A stretch of 64,000 nt of DNA, taken from positions 22,993,395-23,057,394 of the forward strand of contig NC_135250.1 of the NCBI RefSeq assembly GCF_964204865.1, in the 5' to 3' direction. Of the stretch, positions 25,142-35,804 are shown in pieces (within the stretch, counting starts at the first letter, position 1; every line of letters starts with the position of its first letter). Below the pieces are notes generated by a model. It was not told the DNA's origin, did not search any database, and worked only from the letters and a program-made list of their open reading frames with translations. Position numbers and translations under genes: made by a program. This DNA is from Styela clava (Eukaryota > Chordata > Ascidiacea > Stolidobranchia > Styelidae).

Positions 25142-26096
25142 TTCTGTTGGCGTTGCACAGGCCAAGAAACTTCCTCTTCACGCCTCGCGTAAGCCGATTT
25201 TCAATTCTCAGAGACATAAGTACGGCCGGCGCCGATAACGATACCGGTACCTGTTGCTTTTTCTATGCGAATGTACATTTTCTGGAAATGGAATCTAATC
25301 TAATCAATTTTGGATGGGAACTAATCAAATTTTAATTCGATCAATTGGCATAAAAAAGCAGGCCGGCACCACACAGGTTTGTCATATTGGCTTTCTTACA
25401 GCCAAATTTATCAGTTATGTTTTTTTAATTAAAGCACGTTTGGCGTCAGAATTTCTGTTTGATGTTTTGTCATTTTCTTGACTTTTTGATTTAATTGAAC
25501 TTAATTAGTCTAAATATGCTACAATATACCGTATAGTGTGCAACAATAGCCTGTTGCTTAGCTACTCACAGACTCAACATTCTGACTTTTGGTTTACCTT
25601 AATCAGAAACAATGCTTAACAATGTAACATTTATGTCTTAATCATAAATAAGTCAACAATGATGTAACAATTGCAATTATTGCGGCTTGTCAGATATAAA
25701 TTCATGCAGTGTCAGATTGTTGTAAACTTAGTTTTGCGTGTCATTTGTCAGTTTTTTGTTGTGTTTATAAAAATATTTGAAAAAAGATAACCTAATTGCC
25801 TTCCGATAGTCTGAGGAGCTTTAATTATTGAAGGCTTTAAGCAGTCAATATTCCACTTCATTCTCTACATACCATAGCTCTGAGATTGTGACTTGTGAGG
25901 TTTAAGTTATTTATTTGATTAGGCTTTGCCTTTCCTGCCTTATAGTTTTTTTTTTCATTGTAGTCATTGTTGCATGCAGCAAGCTCTTTTAATTATAGTT
26001 TTTCTAATGTTTAACGTCAAGGTATCATTATTAATATTGGTAGGCTATAGTCATATAAGCAGTTCTTTAAAAAAGTCAAATAAAGTCATCTCAGAA
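25142..26096. other. 5' flank and leader of KLHL copy 1
   Basis: This flank is duplicated, diverged, in front of copy 2 (about 40545-41480), and its proximal half recurs in front of copies 3 and 4. A TATAAAAA box at 25766-25773 is kept in all four flanks (40978, 47161, 50243), which makes it a candidate promoter, 331 bp above the start codon. An in-frame hydrophobic extension upstream of the start exists only in copy 1; the other copies have stops there. Confidence 0.5.
25766..25773 (+). promoter_or_regulatory. TATA-like box conserved in front of KLHL copies
   Basis: TATAAAAA in the shared context 'ttgtgtttataaaaa' appears at the corresponding place of copies 1-4 (25766, 40978, 47161, 50243). 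Conservation could simply reflect recent common descent, so promoter function is an inference. Confidence 0.35.
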
Positions 26097-27725
26097 ATGG
26101 AAGAAAAAATCAATACAGATTCTAAAGAACATGCTTGTGAAATTTTACGGCAATTAAATGAATATCGGAAGACTGGACGTCATTGTGATTTCATGATCAA
26201 AGCTGGATCTGAGGAACTTCCTGTTCATAAGAATATTGTGTCGGCAAGTTCCGATTATTTTAAAGCAATGCTATCTCATGAAAATGTTGAAACAAAATCT
26301 GGTGTTGTTGAAATAAAGGAATTTGATGAAGTTTGTGTTAAAAAATGTGTTGATTTCATTTACACTGGAGATGCTTATGTTGCCAAAGAAAAACGTGAAA
26401 CACTCATGGATGTCGCTCACATGATGCAACTGCAAAGACTTTGTGATAGTATCGCAATTTTTCTGGAAGATGATCTTGATCCTAGATCGTTTTTTCAAAC
26501 TAAAAAAATTGCGAATAGGTACAACTGTAAACAACTTGAGGAAAAATGCAATCAGTTTGCATTGCAACGTTTCAAAGAAATTGCCCAGTCTGATGGATTT
26601 ATGAATCTTGATGAAAAATTTATTTCATTTCTGATGGAATCAAAGGAAACAAAAGCAAAGGAAGAAGTGAAATGTAAGATGTTGTTAGCATGGACCAAAC
26701 ATGATATTGATGAAAGAAAAGAATGTTTTCTTAGTCTGGTGATGAAATTTCAGTTGACAAAAATGCCTTTGTCATATAGAAGATTTCTTGTTGAAAATGA
26801 GCCATTGATATTTGAATCTATGCAGTCTATTCGTTCCCTTACTTTATCAATCCTTGACAGCACTGAGAATATCAGTTCAAAAGATGTCAAGTTGACAGAG
26901 AATAAACAGCTTGTTTTTTGTGATCAAATTTCTCAAAGCATGCATTCCTATGATGTTGATGATAAAACATGGACACCAATGCAAACCATAGATCAAGCAA
27001 TTATGCAGAATTCATATTTTGCTGTAGTGATGGAATCTTACATTTATGTGATTTGTACAAATGGATCGTTTTATAGACTTGAATATGCTAAATCAAATGC
27101 AAAGTGGGAACAAATGGCAAATCCAAATCTTCAGAATGCTTGTGCAGTTGCACTAGATGGTTTTGTTTATGGTATTGAATATGGAAATTACTCGAACATT
27201 ATGGAAAGATATGATCCATCAAATAATAGATGGACCAGACTAACAAACAAATCATTGATCCTAGGTGTTGAATCTTTGGTGGCTGCTGATGGAAAAGTGT
27301 TCTGTATTGCAGGAAAATCTAAGCAGCAATATCAAGCAACAAACCAAGTTGAGATTTATGATCCTGTCACATCAACTTGGTCAATGGATAATAGATCGTT
27401 GAATGAAGCAAGATATCAAGCTTCTGCCACTGCTACAGAGGAAGAAATATATGTTATGGGAGGTTATAATGTTAATAGGAATACTTCAAATACTGTTGAA
27501 CTTCGTTCATCTGTAACTAAAACCTGGATGATATTGAAACCAATGAAAAGTGCAAGATATGACTTCAATAGTTGTGTGATTGGTGACAAGGTTTATGTCA
27601 TTGGTGGAAATCGAGATCCTGCAAATATAGAGGAATATGATCCGGAAACAAAAGTATGGAAAATCATTGAAACAATACGAGGAAAAAATATAATTCCATT
27701 GGCAACTGTTGCAATATCTATATAG
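26097..27725 (+). CDS. BTB-BACK-Kelch protein, KLHL-type, copy 1 (intact)
   Basis: 542 residues in one exon. The start is the ATG of MEEKINTDSKEH, chosen because the same codon starts copies 2-4. BTB domain ~15-120, with HCDFMIKAG (Asp31) and LPVHKNIV; BACK ~125-235 (NRYNCKQLEEKCNQFALQRF); Kelch propeller ~285-540, with repeats such as MERYDPSNNRWTRL, VEIYDPVTSTW, IYVMGG and IEEYDPETKVWK. KLHL proteins normally serve as Cullin-3 adaptors: BTB-BACK binds CUL3 and the Kelch propeller binds the substrate for ubiquitination. The substrate is unknown. The lack of introns and the tandem copies suggest a lineage-specific, possibly retrogene-founded, family. A candidate AATAAA occurs at 28548, also kept after copy 4. 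Confidence 0.93.
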   Translation: MEEKINTDSKEHACEILRQLNEYRKTGRHCDFMIKAGSEELPVHKNIVSASSDYFKAMLSHENVETKSGVVEIKEFDEVCVKKCVDFIYTGDAYVAKEKRETLMDVAHMMQLQRLCDSIAIFLEDDLDPRSFFQTKKIANRYNCKQLEEKCNQFALQRFKEIAQSDGFMNLDEKFISFLMESKETKAKEEVKCKMLLAWTKHDIDERKECFLSLVMKFQLTKMPLSYRRFLVENEPLIFESMQSIRSLTLSILDSTENISSKDVKLTENKQLVFCDQISQSMHSYDVDDKTWTPMQTIDQAIMQNSYFAVVMESYIYVICTNGSFYRLEYAKSNAKWEQMANPNLQNACAVALDGFVYGIEYGNYSNIMERYDPSNNRWTRLTNKSLILGVESLVAADGKVFCIAGKSKQQYQATNQVEIYDPVTSTWSMDNRSLNEARYQASATATEEEIYVMGGYNVNRNTSNTVELRSSVTKTWMILKPMKSARYDFNSCVIGDKVYVIGGNRDPANIEEYDPETKVWKIIETIRGKNIIPLATVAISI

Positions 27726-29187
27726 AATCATTTACTCTCATACTTGGACAAATATGGCTCTCAGAATCTTATTGAATATACCAATCAATTTTTCTCATTT
27801 ACTCTGAGATTAAATTTGTTTGCAGATGTATGGAAACTAGTAAATTATTAATTTGTGTGGTAATATTTAGATTGAATAATTCCTTTGACAAAAAGTTTTA
27901 TTCGATGATTTTTCTTCAATACATTTAGCTTAAGAACGAATTTGCAGAATGTTTGAAGATATACCCTAAATTATCTATGTTTACAGATAGCCAATATCAA
28001 TATTTATGATTCGATTGCTTGATTAGTTAGTTAATCATTACCTATTTTGAAGTGACAAGTGAAAATTAATTTCATATTGGTACAGTTGGTTTTTTATTTT
28101 ATTTTTTTTTTATATCATCATGGTCAAGAATTTAATCTCTAATTCTTGAAAATGTATCATTTTTCAATATTTTATTCAATTTTGTGATATATCAGAATAC
28201 AGGGGAATATTTATTATTAATACCATATTTTTTTTTATGGTTGGTATGTTATGAGTTGTAATCATAACTTTCTCATTAACTCGCATTAATTGTTTATGAT
28301 GGGGCCTATCTGATTTTAGTTCAATACAAGAATTCAAGTTTTTTATCTTTATGATCCAGTGGGGGTTATTTATATTAAAAGCTCATTCCTTCGAAATCAC
28401 TGTATTTTTCAATTATTATCATTTCACTGCTTTCTTGATATAACCAGTTCGAAGATATGCATGCGTTAATTATTATTCATGCTTTTTATTCATTGAGTAA
28501 CTGACTAAAAAAATTGTGTTTGTAAATGAAATATTTAGGTTAGTGGCAATAAAGCTTTTATTACATGGCCCCTACTGCACAAATTGGGTTCTGTCTATCC
28601 AATATCAAATTTTTGCAATTTTTTTTTTTACAAAAAAAGAATACAAAACTCTTGGATCACTGTTGTGTGTTGTCCAATGCATTATTAGCATATTGTATTT
28701 TTGAGGTGAGGCTCATTTCATACCATCATCTGTATAACGTCATAATAGACTTGTTGTGGCCTTCTAGGCTAAGAACAATTATTCAACTTATAATATTGCT
28801 ATTCTGAAAATGATGAGAAATTTTCATTTTCGTGAATATCTCTGCAACCAATGAGGCATGAAATATTATCATTTTTTATTGATTTCAATTCCTGATTAAC
28901 AGACAATGAGTTCTGTAATTAAGGAAATATGATTTTATTGAATATTCTCAAAAATTTTATTATTATTGTAGTATATTCATATTGACTAATTCAATGAACT
29001 TGATAAAATATACTGTGTTAGTGAAATTGTCAATTGTTATTGCGTTATGTATAAAAGGGGCATCAGGGGCAATTCGCAATATTGATATCATAATTAGACC
29101 AGCTGAGAAAGAAATTAAATACTCTCTGATGGTAGCAAAGTTCCTGCCAGTCTTTATAACATGCTTGATTCTTTACTCGGCAATTTA
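27726..29187. other. 3' flank of KLHL copy 1
   Basis: AT-rich sequence with no gene. It is duplicated after copy 2 (43121-44950) and copy 4 (52764-54027), so it belongs to the duplicated unit. It includes a conserved AATAAA at 28548-28553 (matched near 53331) that could end an ~820-nt 3'UTR; in copy 2 the hexamer is altered. Confidence 0.55.
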
Positions 29188-29545
29188 AGGGGCCGGCAAC
29201 CTTCGGCCCGCGGGACGATTCCGGCCCACGACGCTTCACAGAATAATAGTAAGAGAAATTATTGTGAGACACGTCTAGACTTAATTATATAATGATTTAA
29301 CAACTATAAAATATGCAATTACTCGTTTGATGAGCCTATAATTTAAATATAGTTAGACAAATGGCAACAAAACGCAGAAAAGTTGATGCTAAGTGCAAAG
29401 GGTTCAATGGCGCCGAAAATAATCGAATGTAATATTTTGAGATGCAATGCAATGAGGAAATAAATCTATATTCTATTCGAGAGATGTATCACTGCTTGAT
29501 TTTTACTCTACAAGAAGTATCATCTGTTCATTTTTCAACTTTCTA
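29188..29545 (+). mobile_element. hAT element remnant with start of transposase
   Basis: It begins with GC-rich 'gccggcaaccttcggcccgc', typical of hAT ends. A short frame, MATKRRKVDAKCKGFNG (from the ATG at 29361), resembles the N-terminus of hAT transposases of the SPIN-DOC/GTF2IRD2-like type. A near copy lies at 54028-54456 after KLHL copy 4. The right end is missing here; the sequence changes to unrelated TG-rich DNA after about 29545. Confidence 0.65.
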
Positions 29546-29585
29546 AATATATGTATTTTTGAGACACGCTGAGTGTGTGTGTGTG

Positions 29586-29810
29586 CGATGCGCAAGTTTT
29601 CACGCTAGTTGAGTCATAGCGAAGGATACACACCGCTAGATCGTATCTCGTGATTAATCTAAGCATTGCCCATATCTCTCTTGTAACTTTGACGTCATCG
29701 CGATGCGCAAGTTTCCTTCGAGAAATTTTCCACGCTATTGAGTCAGAGCGAAGGATACACGCCGCGAGATGGTATCTCGTTACTTATAATTACTCTTCAA
29801 GCAATGTCCA
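29586..29810. repeat. Two-copy direct repeat of about 85-105 bp
   Basis: The words 'gatgcgcaagttt', 'cacgct', 'ttgagtca', 'agcgaaggatacac' and 'gtatctcgt' occur in order at 29586-29655 and again, with an insert, at 29701-29782. A (tg)n run precedes it at 29571-29585. Function unknown. Confidence 0.6.
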
Positions 29811-29899
29811 TGCCCCGCTATCAGGTTCGGGGTTGCAGAATTCCGCACCACCAAAATATTGCTAGCCTAGCGTGCTTGAATACACACGGTGTCGATATA

Positions 29900-32846
29900 G
29901 GCCGCGAGCCGAGGCCATTTATCTTTCAGTTTCGTAGCGCACATCAGGTAACTACCTGAAAATGATTTTAAAATGTTCCTTAGAAATTTAGTAACAAATA
30001 TTGCCTTGTTCCCACTTCCAAAAGTTGCACGTTTTACAGAAAAGACGCTTTTACTACAATAAATATGTGTTACCATCTGTCCTATTTTCTCTGCTTTTCC
30101 GGTATCATGGGCCAATGAACGCAGACTTCTGCACGACGTAACAGTCAAGTTAGTCAGCTGTAGGTGGATCCCCAGTGGTCGGATGAATATCAGATGTACT
30201 CAACTGCTCGCTTTTGCGTTGAGTAGCCTTTCCATAGTTTTTTTCAGTTACCGGTAATATTAGTCCAGTTATTCTAAGGAGGTGTTGAAAAGTATAGGTA
30301 AGATATTAAACACTTGTATATCCTTGCCATAAATAGCAATTTTAGTTGAGCACTAGCTCATAAGACGTTGTTAAATAGGTACCGGTACGGTGCGGTAACT
30401 GCAAGGAAGGGTAGACCTAGAATAATATGTCACAAACAACGATATTTTCTGGCTTGCATGAAATGTTTATGATTAATTTAATGACTCTTCTTGACTATTC
30501 AGCAGACTTATACTACTATATAGGCCACAGCATATTTGGAAATAGAAATGAATGGCTGTTTCTGTAATGCACGGTTGTGTGAAAGAGAAGAAATTAATCA
30601 ATTTTACTAATGTCTGTTGGTCTAAATCTAAATTCATAGAGTCGACAAGAACCTGGGAAGCAATGATAAGTTATGCCGGAGTGGAAAGAAAGGTAGCATT
30701 GGATATGATTGAGAGGTGAGAAATGAAGTTGTAGACAAACAGTTGATGTTTCAAAATATAGTCTATAGTCCATACTCATACTGTCATAGGACATTTCAGA
30801 CTGTGATATATCAAAATTTAGTGTAGATATAGTCTAGGAATGGTATGCAAACACTGCTGGACTGTAGAACATGCAATGAGCATATATACGCTCATTTAGT
30901 ACATCAGATAAAATGCATTATGTATTCAAGGTATTAGTTAGTATTTAGGGGTATTTTTAAAATCATGCTGCTCCAAATATTATTTTCTTCCTTATTTTAG
31001 ATACTGTACTACAAAAGAAAACGCAATGTTCCACCAATCCGACCTAACGCAGGCTCTGATCCCTGCTGCTATCAGTGCTATAAAATGGATTAAACAAGAA
31101 GTCTTGAAGCTCAAAGGTATATGAGAATCATAATAGTTGCAAACAGCTTAGATGGGCTATTCATATTGAAATACTTTAGCACTTTTCTGCAATTGGAACT
31201 GCCCATCAAATTCATGTTGGAGACTTCATTGAGATTTTCAATTCATTTTTTTCCCTCGACTATGAAGATCTTTCGAGGTTAACGAGGTATTAATAAATAA
31301 AGCTGAGGAATTTGAAGAGGATATGAAGAATGTAAATGATACCAGGGCACGTCTATTTAACACTGTCAAACATAAGGATTATACTCTTCACCCAACAATG
31401 ATTCACTAAAGAAGCATGTGGCCCTCAAATCAGTTCTTGAGTTGGCAAACTGCAAAGAAAAATAGTCAAAATAATTTATGAAAGTGTGCCAAAATCAACT
31501 TAAATTGCACAGATTTTTGTTTTTGTATTGACTGCAGAAATCACAGTACACCTATAGAGGAAAAGCCGATTTTTGAGATAGTGGATTTCGAAAACAATTC
31601 AGAAGAAAGTGAATTAGATATTACAGTTGATTTAATAAGTATCATACATTTGTTTTTTTTTTCGGACATTTGTTAGTGTCGTAGTCCTGTTTCTAGAAAT
31701 ATTATTGCCTTTGTTCAAATACATAACCACATAAACTAAAAAAAGATTAATTGTAAATTGTAATATTTCTGTTCACTATGTTATGTACATATTGTACATT
31801 CATTTAATTTTCTTGACTTTTGCGGTAAATTTCTAAGTGAGAAATAACTGATTTATTTGTGTTTTCGTGCTCACGATGTTAATTTGTGACTTCATTGCTT
31901 AAAAATAAATACGTTTGATACTTGATAGCTTCTATAAAATGGATGTAGCTTTTTATGCTGTTCTTGTTGTAAACTGCTTGTGGTTATTACATAAAATTTA
32001 TTCTCAAATGTGAATCAGCGTTGTTGGTGTCGCTGCTTTCGAGGTCACTCCCGACTCCTGTCACACAATTAAAGTATTTTTTGTTGTTGGTTACGTGTAT
32101 GCCATATTTTTCGTAATCTACCTAATAAATTATGATTGACTGAGGAAGTCCGATTTTGGTCAGGCAAAACATTACAGGAATACATTTGTGTTAGTGTGCT
32201 GTAGGGCTCTCGAATTGTATAGTTCTTATGTATGCGTTGTAAACTTATGGTTACTGAATTTCCGGGAACCTCTTATATTCAATTTCGCACCAGGATTGTG
32301 GAACAAGCTGTAATGCGTTCATTATGTTCGTTTTCACACAAAACTGAAGAATTTATTTAGTTACCAGATGTGCGCTACGAAACTCATTTTCTGGGCGTTT
32401 CCATGGTTTCGTCTCACGGCCCATATCCGTGGTAAGGATCTACAAGTGTTTAATAATTTACTTATACATTTTTCAACAACGTCTTAGCATAACTTAACTA
32501 ATAATAACTAAACAGGGCTATGGAAAGCCTGCCCAACTCAGCGCAAGGTCGAGCAGAAATAACTAATATTCATCCGCTCGCTAACAGCTGGTTTAATTCA
32601 ATTGTTACGTCATGCAGAAGTCATTGTTCAGTGCCGAAAATGTAGAGAATATAGGACAGATCGTAGCACATATTTCTTGTAGTAAAAGCGTCTTTTCCGT
32701 AAAACGTGCAACTTTTGGAAGTGGGAACAAGGCAATATTTGTTACTAAATTTTTAAGGAACATTTTAAAATCATTTTCAGGTAGTTACCTGATGTGCGCT
32801 ACGAAACTCACTTTCTAGGCGTTTTTCAGGGCCTCGGCTCGCGGCC
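29900..32846. mobile_element. 2947-bp DNA transposon with long terminal inverted repeats, copy 1
   Basis: It starts GGCCGCGAGCCGAGGCC after TA (29898-29899) and ends with the inverted form at 32846, followed by TA (32847-32848). The inverted repeats extend imperfectly for about 350 bp, including the shared words tttcgtagcgcacatcagg and ggtaactacctg. A TA target duplication is known for Tc1/mariner and ISL2EU-type elements; the family is not assigned here. The interior has spliceable coding-like exons (see 30567-31116) and a frame around 31262-31408, broken by frame disruptions, so the copy is probably inactive. A second copy abuts it directly. Confidence 0.85.
30567..31116 (+). pseudogene. 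Spliced coding remnant inside the 2.95-kb element
   Basis: Exon 30567-30715 starts MHGCVKEKKLINFTNVCW and ends at a gtgaga donor in phase 2. It joins in frame to exon 31001-31116 (RYCTTKENAMFHQSDLTQ onward), which has a good acceptor (ttattttag) and a gtatat donor. Further coding-like sequence, EVNEVLINKAEEFEEDMKN, follows near 31275, but stops and a frame shift prevent a continuous product. In element copy 2 the first exon (33511 onward) has an in-frame 6-bp difference and the second a 1-bp insertion. The family is not recognised; it may be an accessory or transposase protein of the element, or a captured host gene. Confidence 0.5.
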
Positions 32847-32848
32847 TA

Positions 32849-35791
32849 GGCCGCGAGCCGAGGCCATTTATCTTTCAGTTTCGTAGCGCACATCAGGTAA
32901 CTACCTGAAAATGATTTTAAAATGTTCCTTAGAAATTTAGTAACAAATATTGCCTTGTTCCCACTTCCAAAAGTTGCACGTTTTACAGAAAAGACGCTTT
33001 TACTACAATAAATATGTGTTACCATTTGTCCTATTTTCTCTGCTTTTCCGGTATCATGGGCCAATGAACGCAGACTTCTGCACGACGTAACAGTCAAGTT
33101 AGTCAGCTGTAGGTGGATCCCCAGTGGTCGGATGAATATCAGATGTACTACAATTGCTCGCTTTTGCGTTGAGTAGCCTTTCCATAGTTTTTTTCAGTTA
33201 CCGGTAATATTAGTTCAGTTATTCTAAGGAGGTGTTGAAAAGTATAGGTAAGATATTAAACACTTGTATATCCTTACCATAAATAGCAATTTTAGTTGAG
33301 TACTAGCTCATAAGACGTTGTTAAATAGGTACGGTGCGGTAACTCCAAGGAAGGCTAGACCTAGAATAATATGTCACAAACAACGATATTTTCTGGCTTG
33401 CATGAAATGTTTATGATTAATTTAATGACTCTTCTTGACTATTCAGCAGACTTATACTACTATATAGGCCACAGCATATTTGGAAATAGAAATGAATGGC
33501 TGTTTCTGTAATGCACGGTTGTGTGAAAGAGAAGAAATTAATCAATTTTACTAATGCAAATGTCGGTTGGTCTAAATCTAAATTCATAGAGTCGACAAGA
33601 ACCTGGGAAGCAATGATAAGTTATGCCGGAGTGGAAAGAAAGGTAGCATTGGAAACGATTGAGAGGTGAGAAATGAAGTTGTAGACAAACAGTTGATGTT
33701 TCAAAATATAGTCTATAGTCCATACTCATACTGTCATAGGACATTTCAGACTGTGATATATCAAAATTTAGTGTAGATATAGTCTAGTAATGGTATGCAA
33801 ACACTGCTGGACTGTAGAACATGCAATGAGCATATATACGCTCATTTAGTACATCAGATAAAATGCATTATGTATTCAAGGTATTAGTTAGTATTTAGGG
33901 GTATTTTTAAAATCATGCTGCTCCAAATATTATTTTCTTCCTTATTTTAGATACTGTACTACAAAAGAAAACGGCAATGTTCCACCAATCCGACCTAACG
34001 CAGGCTCTGATCCCTGCTGCTATCAGTGCTATAAAATGGATTAAACAAGAAGTCTTGAAGCTTAAAGGTATATGAGAATCATAATAGTTGCAAACAGCTT
34101 AGATGGGCTATTCATATTGAAATACTTTAGCACTTTTCTGCAATTGGAACTGCCCATCAAATTCATGTTGGAGACTTCATTGAGATTTTCAATTCATTTT
34201 TTTCCCTCGACTATGAAGATCTTTTGAGGTTAACGAGGTATTAATAAATAAAGCTGAGGAATTTGAAGAGGATATGAAGAATGTAAATGATACCAGGGCA
34301 CGTCTATTTAACACTGTCAAACATAAGGATTATACTCTCCACCCAACAATGATTCACTGAAGAAGCATGTGGCCCTCAAATCAGTTCTTGAGTTGGCAAA
34401 CTGCAAAGAAAAATAGTCAAAAATAATTTATGAAAGTGTGCCAAAATCAACTTAAATTGCACAGATTTTTGTTTTTGTATTGACTGCAGAAATCACAGTA
34501 CACCTATAGAGGAAAAGTCGATTTTTGAGATAGTGGATTTCGAAAACAATTCAGAAGAAAGTGAATTAGATATTACAGTTGATTTAATAAGTATCATACA
34601 ATTTTTTTTTTTTTCGGACATTTGTTAGTGTCGTAGTCCTGTTTCTAGAAATATTATTGCCTTTGTTCAAATACATAACCACATAAACTAAAAAAAGATT
34701 AATTGTAAATTGTAATATTTCTGTTCACTATGTTATGTACATATTGTACATTCATTTAATTTTCTTGACTTTTGCGGTAAATTTCTAAGTGAGAAATAAC
34801 TGATTTATTTGTGTTTTCGTGCTCACGATGTTAATTTGTGACTTCATTGCTTAAAAATAAATACGTTTGATAGCTTCTATAAAATGGATGTAGCTTTTTA
34901 TGCTGTTCTTGTTGTAAACTGCTTGTGGTTATTACATAAAATTTATTCTCAAATGTGAATCAGCGTTGTTGGTGTCGCTGCTTTTGAGGTCACTCCCGAC
35001 TCCTGTCACACAATTAAAGTATTTTTTGTTGTTGGTTACATGTATGCCATATTTTTCGTAATCTACCTAATAAATTATGATTGACTGAGGAAGTCCGATT
35101 TTGGTCAGGCAAAACATTACAGGAATACATTTGTGTTAGTGTGCTGTAGGGCTCTCGAATTGTATAGTTCTTATGTATGTGTTGTAAACTTATGGTTATT
35201 GAATTTCCGGGAAACTCTTATATTCAATTTCGCACCAGGATTGTGGAACAAGTTGTAATGCGTTCATTATGTTCGTTTTCACACAAAACTGAAGAATTTA
35301 TTTAGTTACCAGATGTGCGCTACGAAACTCATTTTCTGGGCGTTTTCATGGTTTCGTCTCACGGCCCATATCCGTGGTAAGGATCTACAAGTGTTTAATA
35401 ATTTACTTATACATTTTTCAACAACGTCTTAGCATAACTTAACTAATAATAACTAAACAGGGCTATGGAAAGCCTGCCCAACTCAGCGCAAGGTCGAGCA
35501 GTAATAACTAATATTCATCCGCTCGCTAACAGCTGGTTTAATTCAATTGTTACGTCATGCAGAAGTCATTGTTCCTTGCCGAAAATGTAGAGAATATAGG
35601 ACAGATCGTAGCACATATTTCTTGTAGTAAAAGCGTCTTTTCCGTAAAACGTGCAACTTTTGGAAGTGGGAACAAGGCAATATTTGTTACTAAATTTTTA
35701 AGGAACATTTTAAAATCATTTTCAGGTAGTTACCTGATGTGCGCTACGAAACTCACTTTCTAGGCGTTTTTCAGGGCCTCGGCTCGCGGCC
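32849..35791. mobile_element. 2943-bp DNA transposon with long terminal inverted repeats, copy 2
   Basis: Near-identical, same-orientation repeat of 29900-32846, sharing the central TA (32847-32848) and followed by TA at 35792-35793. Only scattered substitutions and small indels separate the copies, for example a shorter tacc repeat near 33330, a poly-T length change near 34603 and a 10-bp loss near 34870. The pair is therefore young. It carries the same decayed exons as copy 1. Confidence 0.85.
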
Positions 35792-35804
35792 TAACTGGAT
35801 AGTA

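Noticed and set aside
25974-26096. Upstream ATG giving KLHL copy 1 a hydrophobic N-terminal extension of 41 residues
   Set aside because: The extension is not conserved: the same leader in copies 2-4 contains in-frame stops, and all copies share the MEEK start.
26271-26567. 98-codon minus-strand frame repeated opposite every KLHL copy
   Set aside because: It is kept only because the sense strand is conserved. Composition (Phe/Ile/Cys-rich) and lack of a start context mark it as a shadow.
32612-32818. 68-codon frame repeated at 35557-35763 and, in part, on the minus strand at 29867 and 32846
   Set aside because: It is the terminal inverted repeat of the 2.95-kb element read in different orientations, not a gene.
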